Shown piece by piece: positions 58,932 through 64,000 of a stretch of DNA of 64,000 bases. Source of the stretch: Amorphoplanes friuliensis DSM 7358 (GTDB lineage: Bacteria > Actinomycetota > Actinomycetes > Mycobacteriales > Micromonosporaceae); the NCBI RefSeq assembly GCF_000494755.1, contig NC_022657.1, positions 9,268,001 to 9,332,000 on the forward strand, written 5' to 3'. The first letter of the stretch is position 1. The number at the start of each line of letters is the position of its first letter. Position numbers and translations under genes: made by a program. The notes beneath the pieces are model-generated. The model was not told the origin of the DNA, did not search any database, and saw only the letters and a program-made list of their open reading frames with translations.

Positions 58932-61900
58932 GTGGACCAACGGGAGTGGGACTACGGCGCCCGCCTGCCGCGCGAAAGGAGCGCGCCGGACTCCTGGACA
59001 CCCACAAACCGCCCGGATGATCCCGATTCGTCCGAGAAAGTCCAGCCGACTTCGGGGACCTGGGGCACGGGTTCGCCCGCCGACACGGGCAGCATGCAGC
59101 CGATCCCTGAAGCCGTCGCCTGGTCGCTACGGGCCGATGCCTGGGCTCAGCAGAACCCCGAAACGCCCAGTGAGCAGTCCGGCACGCTGAGTCGCTGGTC
59201 CGATGTCGCAGCCACCGGTCGCCCCGCGCTGCCGGCAGAAGGCGTCGGCTGGCGCACCCAGACGTCCGAATGGCGCTCCACGACCGAGAGCGCGCGCTGG
59301 CGGCAGACCACCGAGTGGCGTTCGGCCTCGGGCACGCACGGCTGGCGCACGACCACGGAGGCCTGGCAGGCCGGTGACGCGGCCGCCACCCCGCCGCAGC
59401 CCGAGCTGCCGACCCAACTCCCGGCCATCTCCGGCACCGCCTGGCCGACCCCTCAGACCGACGACCAGACCTCCTCCGGTACGCCCACCTGGCAGCCCGC
59501 AGACGCAACACCGTCGTGGCAGCAGCCTCCCGCCGAGACATGGCAGAGCGGTCAGCCACGCGCGACCCCGCCGTGGGAGTCGTCACGCGGCGAGGAGCGC
59601 CCGGCGTGGCAGCAGTTCACCGACCCGGCGACCCCGTGGCAGGCCGCCGACGCCCCGCCGCCGCGGCCGCGGGAGCCCGAGAGCAGCCGCCCCGCCTGGG
59701 ACACCCGTCCGAGCTGGCAACAGTTCGCCGAATCCCCGCGTACGGAATCAGCGACGCCCAGCGCGCCCACCTCGTACTCGGGAAGTTGGTCGACGCCGGT
59801 CGACGACGGCCGCCACCTGGTCCGTGAGGATGACCGGGCTGCTTGGCGCCAGTCGGCCGCAGGCCAGGCCGGTCTGAGCGACGGCTCGCCGCAGGTGGGT
59901 CGCCGGCGCGCGCCCGATGTGGGGTCACGCACGAGTGGCGGCACGGGCTGGACGGTCCGCTCCGACGCCGACAACTGGGCGGGGCACACCGACACCGGGA
60001 GCATGCCCGCGTTCCAGGACCCGGCGGCTGTCGAGCCGACCTGGCGCCGTGACACGCCGGAACCGCCCGCCGGTGACGGCTGGCGCTCGAGCACCACCAC
60101 CAGCAGCTGGCAGAGCCCGCCGACGACCGACAGCTGGCGCAGCGGCGACGAAGCCCGGCGCGACCAGCCGCGGACGGACAGCTGGCGCACGTCGTCTCCG
60201 CCCGCCGACGGCTGGCGGAGCGGTGATGAGGCGCGCGGCGACAGCTGGCGTGACTCCGGTTCGTGGCGGCGTGACCCCGAGCCTGGGCCGCCCGTCGACC
60301 CGTGGGCGCAGACCGCGTCCGAGACGGGCGTCATTCCGCTGCCGTTGCAGCCGCGTGAGCGTGACGCCGGCAGCTGGCAGAGCCGCACCGACACGGGCAG
60401 CTGGCAGCGCGAGACCGGCACGCCCAGTGGTCCGCCGGCGGGCGAGACCGGCGGCCGGCGTAGCCGCAGCGACACCGGTTCCTGGCAGCGCGAGCCCGAG
60501 GTGGGCGGCGCCCGGCAGTCCCGGATCGACCCGCCCTCGTGGCAGACCGAGCAGGAGCCCGGCAGGCGCTCCGACACCGGTTCGTGGCAGCGTGAGCCCG
60601 ACGGCGGCGCCCGACGCGACACCGGCTCCTGGCAGCGCGACGCCGAGCCCGGCCGGCGAACCGACACCGGCTCCTGGCAGCGGGAGCCTGAGAACGGCGG
60701 ACTGCCGGACACCGGTTCGTGGCAACGCGGAGCCAACGGTGGGCGCCCGGCGATCGGCAGCCGCCCGGAGATCGGCGGTCCGCCCGACGCCGCGGCACGG
60801 CCGGAGTTCGGCAGTCGCACCGAGACCGGATCTTGGCAGCGCGAGCCCGACGGCGGCGCCCGACGCGACACCGGCTCCTGGCAGCGCGACGCCGAGCCCG
60901 GCCGGCGAACCGACACCGGCTCCTGGCAACGCGAGCCCGACAACGGCGCAGCGCCGGCGTCCTGGCAGCGCGACGCCGAGAACGGTGCAGGCGCGGCGCC
61001 CTGGCAGCGGGGATCCGAGAACGGCGCGAGCTCAGCCCCCTGGCAGCGCGACGCCGACGGCGGCGCGGCCTCCTGGCAGCGCGACGCTGAGAACGGCACG
61101 CGGTCCGGCCGGCGGTCCGACACCGGGTCCTGGCAGCGAGAGCCGGAGTTCCGGCAGCCCGAGACGTTCCGCGAACCTCAGCGTGGCGGCGAGATCGAGC
61201 GGTGGCAGGGCGCACCGCGCGACGATGAGCCCCGCCGCGGCCCGGAGGCCTTCCGAGGACCCGAGCCTCGGCGCGGCGAGACGGACATGCCGCCCCGGCG
61301 CGGTGAGACTGACATGCCGCCCCGGCGCGGTGAGACCGACATGCCGCCTCGGCGTGGCGAGACGGACATGCCGCCGCGGCGCAAGGAATCCGATCTGCCG
61401 CCACGACGCGGCAGCGAGGGTATGCCTCGCGGTCCCGAACCGCGCCGCGGCGTGGAAGGCGGCCAGCGCAGCGGTGGGATGCCGCGTGGTCCCGAAGTGC
61501 AGCGCGGCCGTCCGGATTCCGACCGCGGCCCGGAGACCGGCCGCGACTACGGCGCCCGGCGGGGGCAGCGCGACACCAGCTGGCAGCGGGAGCTCGAATC
61601 CGGTGCCTGGCACCGTGATCCCGAGTCCGACGTCTGGCTGCGCGACAGCGACACCGGCCAGTGGCATCGCGAAGAGCTCGAGGACGACGAAGACGAGGAC
61701 GATGACCGAGGCCCTCGCAGGGGCCCTCGCGGAGGTGGTAGCGGGCGACGCGCTGCCATCGAGAGCAGCGAAGCTGTCGCACGTCGCAACGGCGACGAGA
61801 GCATGCGCCGGGGCATCGACCAGCCCGGTGACACCGGTGGTGGCGGCGGTCGCCGTCGTGCGCCGGAGCCGGGTCCGGCCCGTCTGCAGCTGACGGCGAG

Positions 61901-63188
61901 TGCCGAGCCTGCGCTCGACCCCGAGGTGTGGCGGCTCGACGGTGATGCCCCGACCCGGCCGATCTCCCCGCAGCCGGCCGCCCGTCAGCGCGAAGCCAAC
62001 ATGCCCATCTCGGCCCAGCCGTCGACATGGCAGCCCACGGCTGACGCGCCGGTGTCGGCCCAGCCGGCCGCGGACTGGCGGCGTGACACCGACCGACCCG
62101 TCTCGGCCCAGCCGGCCGCGGATTGGCGACGCGACGAGGTTCGGCCCGTTTCGGCGCAGCCCGGCGCCTGGCAACGCGACGACGACCGTCCCGTCTCGGC
62201 ACAACCCGGCTTCCCTCAGCGCAACGACGACCGTCCCGGTTACGCCGAGCGCGGCGCGGGCCAAACGGGCTACGTCGAGCGCGACGAGGACCAGCGGCCG
62301 GTTTCCGCGCAGCCTCAGACGCCGACGCGACCGGTCTCCTCCCAGCCCGGCGCTTGGCGCGCCGAGGCCCAGGCCGCGGAACGCACCGACTCCTGGCGCA
62401 ACCAGCTCCGTGCCGAGACCGGCGAGCCCCCACTGCCCGCCGAGGCGGCCACCACCGAGATTCGGCAGCGGATCGAGCCCGGCGCCTGGCGGGAAGCCGA
62501 GCGCGAAGAGGGCGCCGGCGGCTCGGCGACCTACCGCGAGGGCAACACCGGTGACTGGCGGCGTGAGCTTCAGACGGGCAGCGATCTTGCCGACGGTGAG
62601 TCGCGGCGGATCAGCACGTCGGACTTCGTCCCGTTCCGGCCGCCGTCCAAGAACGGTGCTGCCGCCTCCGTCAAGGTCCCGGCGGCCAACTCGGCGTCCG
62701 AGGGTGCCACCGAGGTCATTCAGCGCACCGGGGCGCGCTGGCAGGATCCGCCGGACACGACCTGGCCGCCGCGGGGTGCGGTGGCTTCCTCCGCCGGCAC
62801 CTACGAGCGTCGGCCGGTCAGCACGCTGCCGTCGCCTTCGGCACGGCAGAACGATCTCCTTGAGCCCGATGAGGACATCGAGGAGGACACCGGCGGTCCG
62901 CTCGCGGCCGTGGGTTACACCGTTGTCTGGTACGGCGTACCGGTCGTCCTCTTTGTCCTCTACATGCTGGTGCTGAACGGTGCTCAGCAGGCGCACGCGC
63001 TGAGCACGCTCGCGGGAGCGGCACCGCAGTTCGGCCTGTCACTGGTGCTGAGCATGCTTGTAGCAGTGGGTCTGCGCCGGGCCAGCGGGGCCTGGAAGGC
63101 GGCCAGTGTCGGCCTGGCGGCGGCGGTCATGGGCGGCGGCCTCGCAACGGTGCTGACCTCGGCCATCACCGGCCAATCACTCAGCTGA
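58932..63188 (+). CDS. Trp-rich disordered repeat membrane protein
   Basis: The 1,418-residue protein is mostly low-complexity. Three zones repeat: Trp-rich segments (SxWQ and GSWQ), about 15 DTGSWQREP-like copies (60.4-61.1 kb), and RPVSAQP units (62.0-62.4 kb). It ends in two or three membrane helices (TVVWYGVPVVLFVLYMLVL ... QFGLSLVLSMLVAVGLRR ... AASVGLAAAVMGGGL). The helices anchor it so that the long repeat zone faces the cytoplasm. Function is unknown. It lies between dnaB and rplI, on the opposite strand. GTG 58932 is uncertain; TTG 58896 is an alternative. Confidence 0.75.
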   Translation: MDQREWDYGARLPRERSAPDSWTPTNRPDDPDSSEKVQPTSGTWGTGSPADTGSMQPIPEAVAWSLRADAWAQQNPETPSEQSGTLSRWSDVAATGRPALPAEGVGWRTQTSEWRSTTESARWRQTTEWRSASGTHGWRTTTEAWQAGDAAATPPQPELPTQLPAISGTAWPTPQTDDQTSSGTPTWQPADATPSWQQPPAETWQSGQPRATPPWESSRGEERPAWQQFTDPATPWQAADAPPPRPREPESSRPAWDTRPSWQQFAESPRTESATPSAPTSYSGSWSTPVDDGRHLVREDDRAAWRQSAAGQAGLSDGSPQVGRRRAPDVGSRTSGGTGWTVRSDADNWAGHTDTGSMPAFQDPAAVEPTWRRDTPEPPAGDGWRSSTTTSSWQSPPTTDSWRSGDEARRDQPRTDSWRTSSPPADGWRSGDEARGDSWRDSGSWRRDPEPGPPVDPWAQTASETGVIPLPLQPRERDAGSWQSRTDTGSWQRETGTPSGPPAGETGGRRSRSDTGSWQREPEVGGARQSRIDPPSWQTEQEPGRRSDTGSWQREPDGGARRDTGSWQRDAEPGRRTDTGSWQREPENGGLPDTGSWQRGANGGRPAIGSRPEIGGPPDAAARPEFGSRTETGSWQREPDGGARRDTGSWQRDAEPGRRTDTGSWQREPDNGAAPASWQRDAENGAGAAPWQRGSENGASSAPWQRDADGGAASWQRDAENGTRSGRRSDTGSWQREPEFRQPETFREPQRGGEIERWQGAPRDDEPRRGPEAFRGPEPRRGETDMPPRRGETDMPPRRGETDMPPRRGETDMPPRRKESDLPPRRGSEGMPRGPEPRRGVEGGQRSGGMPRGPEVQRGRPDSDRGPETGRDYGARRGQRDTSWQRELESGAWHRDPESDVWLRDSDTGQWHREELEDDEDEDDDRGPRRGPRGGGSGRRAAIESSEAVARRNGDESMRRGIDQPGDTGGGGGRRRAPEPGPARLQLTASAEPALDPEVWRLDGDAPTRPISPQPAARQREANMPISAQPSTWQPTADAPVSAQPAADWRRDTDRPVSAQPAADWRRDEVRPVSAQPGAWQRDDDRPVSAQPGFPQRNDDRPGYAERGAGQTGYVERDEDQRPVSAQPQTPTRPVSSQPGAWRAEAQAAERTDSWRNQLRAETGEPPLPAEAATTEIRQRIEPGAWREAEREEGAGGSATYREGNTGDWRRELQTGSDLADGESRRISTSDFVPFRPPSKNGAAASVKVPAANSASEGATEVIQRTGARWQDPPDTTWPPRGAVASSAGTYERRPVSTLPSPSARQNDLLEPDEDIEEDTGGPLAAVGYTVVWYGVPVVLFVLYMLVLNGAQQAHALSTLAGAAPQFGLSLVLSMLVAVGLRRASGAWKAASVGLAAAVMGGGLATVLTSAITGQSLS
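60360..61140 (+). repeat. DTGSWQRE-type repeat zone
   Basis: Tandem imperfect units coding for DTGSWQREP-like sequence occupy this part of the Trp-rich protein. A segment of about 90 bp starting GAGCCCGACGGCGGCGCC is present twice, near 60595 and 60845, almost exactly. The conserved TGG for Trp suggests selection on the residue and not just on nucleotide slippage. Confidence 0.9.
61269..61412 (+). repeat. 27-bp tandem repeat RRGETDMPP
   Basis: Four near-identical 27-bp units code for RRGETDMPP, and a fifth degenerate one for RRKESDLPP. They sit between the DTGSWQRE zone and the membrane part of the protein. Confidence 0.95.
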
Positions 63189-63217
63189 CAGGCAAAATCA
63201 AGCCACAGACCAGAAGA

Positions 63218-63256
63218 ACGAAAAAGCGCGCCGAACCCCGCAGGGCCGGCGCGCTT
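63218..63256 (-). terminator. Intrinsic terminator after rpsR-rplI
   Basis: Read on the minus strand, AAGCGCGCC pairs with GGCGCGCTT, followed by a run of T (complement of AAAAA at 63221). It lies 14 bp past the rplI stop and is the clear terminator of the rpsR-rplI operon. It can also end the convergent Trp-rich gene. Confidence 0.9.
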
Positions 63257-63269
63257 CTCGTGAGCCGTG

Positions 63270-63719
63270 TTACTTGGCGGCGACGACGTTCACGGGGAAC
63301 GACGCGGTCACCTCGGGGTGCAGCTTGACCTGGACCTTGTAAGCGCCCGTGGTCTTGATCGTGGTCGGCAGTTCGAGGCGACGACGGTCCAGGACCGGAC
63401 CACCGGCGGTCTTCACCGCGTCGACGATCTCGGCCGGCGTGATCGACCCGAACAGGCGGCCACCGGTGCCGGAGCGCGCCGTCAGGGTGACCTTCAGACC
63501 CTCGAGCTGGCCCTTGACCTCGTTGGCCTGGCCCAGGTCGCGGATCTCGCGGGCGTCACGCGCCCGCTTGATGACCGTGACCTGCTTCTCGGCGCCCTTG
63601 GTCCACTGGATCGCGAAGCCCTGCGGAAGCAGGTAGTTGCGGCCGTAGCCGTTCTTGACCTCGACGATGTCGCCGGGGGTGCCGAGGCCCGACACCTCCT
63701 GCGTGAGGATGATCTTCAT
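63270..63719 (-). CDS. rplI: 50S ribosomal protein L9
   Basis: The 149-residue ribosomal protein has the N-terminal RNA-binding domain (MKIILTQEVSGLGTPGDIVEVKNGYGRNYLLPQGFA), a long connecting helix, and a C-terminal domain. It binds 23S rRNA domain V and stabilises frame maintenance. It is cotranscribed with rpsR 14 bp upstream. Confidence 0.98.
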   Translation of the reverse strand: MKIILTQEVSGLGTPGDIVEVKNGYGRNYLLPQGFAIQWTKGAEKQVTVIKRARDAREIRDLGQANEVKGQLEGLKVTLTARSGTGGRLFGSITPAEIVDAVKTAGGPVLDRRRLELPTTIKTTGAYKVQVKLHPEVTASFPVNVVAAK

Positions 63720-63733
63720 ATCGGTGCCTCCCC

Positions 63734-63973
63734 TCAGCGCGCCGTGGCCGTGTACGGCAGGAGCGCCATCTCACGGGCGTTCTTGACCGCGCGGGCGATC
63801 TGCCGCTGCTGCTGCGAGGTCACACCGGTGACCCGCCGAGCGCGGATCTTGCCGCGGTCGGAGATGAACTTGCGCAGCAGCGCGGTGTCCTTGTAGTCGA
63901 TGTAGGTGATCCCGTCCTTGTCGAGCGGGTTCACCTTCTTCTTCGGCTTGCGAAGTGCCGCAGCCTTAGCCAT
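63734..63973 (-). CDS. rpsR: 30S ribosomal protein S18
   Basis: The 79-residue protein pairs with S6 in the 30S platform. The conserved block IDYKDTALLRKFISDRGKIRARRVTG is intact, and there are no zinc-binding cysteines, so it is the C-minus type. AGGAG lies nine bases before its ATG. The upstream partners rpsF and ssb are beyond the window. Confidence 0.98.
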   Translation of the reverse strand: MAKAAALRKPKKKVNPLDKDGITYIDYKDTALLRKFISDRGKIRARRVTGVTSQQQRQIARAVKNAREMALLPYTATAR

Positions 63974-64000
63974 AGCTCTTAACTCCTGAAATCACGAAGC

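Overview
The window is 64 kb of very GC-rich DNA with GTG and TTG starts, many overlapping stop/start codons and a clearly actinobacterial gene set. The set includes a bacterial proteasome activator with a GQYL tail, mycothiol-type DinB/maleylpyruvate-isomerase and DUF5926 proteins, an LppU-like protein, type VII secretion-type toxins, and dnaB close to rplI/rpsR. It fits the Micromonosporaceae, probably Actinoplanes or a near relative. That placement is recalled from gene content and not tested.

Layout. 0-20 kb is mostly housekeeping: a histidine kinase tail, DUF5926, a GH16-like protein, arginine deiminase, NERD/PAS/ACT proteins, a lipoprotein, prephenate dehydratase, AIM24, a zincin, OsmC, seryl-tRNA synthetase, two tandem HAD phosphatases, the proteasome activator, a DDAH-type hydrolase with a divergent Lrp regulator, a beta-propeller lipoprotein and a YbjN-like protein. 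Molybdenum cofactor genes lie in three separate groups: mobA with a DUF6457 gene and fdhD (17.9-19.6 kb), moaA-moaD (24.5-25.8 kb) and moaE-moeA-moaB-moaC (37.3-39.9 kb). Between them are PhoD, DUF4192, a GNAT, a fructosamine-kinase-like protein, a metallophosphoesterase with a 30/60-bp minisatellite, an endonuclease Q-like/UvrD helicase fusion, a prepilin peptidase, an LppU-like protein, an AAA ATPase, a second GNAT, DoxX and a GT87 protein. 40-45 kb holds a membrane GGDEF-EAL protein, a second GT87-like protein, a zinc-ribbon protein and a mycothiol-type DinB protein.

45.3-57.1 kb is an accessory conflict region. A YwqJ-type deaminase/SUKH-3 protein faces an operon of YbaB/EbfC, a small WXG-like protein and a ~2,970-residue polymorphic toxin. 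The toxin has a CpnT-like N-terminus, a long repetitive Pro/Ser/Gly linker, two papain-fold glutamine-deamidase-like domains and two different RelA/SpoT-like nucleotide synthetase domains. Two paralogous small genes, probably immunity genes, lie in another frame inside the unbroken toxin frame. A further candidate immunity gene follows the stop. The first RelA/SpoT module is conspicuously AT-richer than its surroundings.

57-64 kb is the replication/ribosome corner: dnaB, then a 1,418-residue disordered Trp-rich repeat membrane protein on the opposite strand, then rplI and rpsR.

Non-coding signals worth keeping are a ~108-bp palindromic element present three times, four convergent gene pairs that share a CTAG as both stop codons, a 34-bp perfect palindrome before the zincin gene, two inverted consensus DnaA boxes at 22.9 kb, and a cluster of CTAG hairpins at 33.05 kb. 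The most novel system is the dual RelA/SpoT polymorphic toxin with nested immunity genes. The endonuclease Q-helicase fusion comes second.
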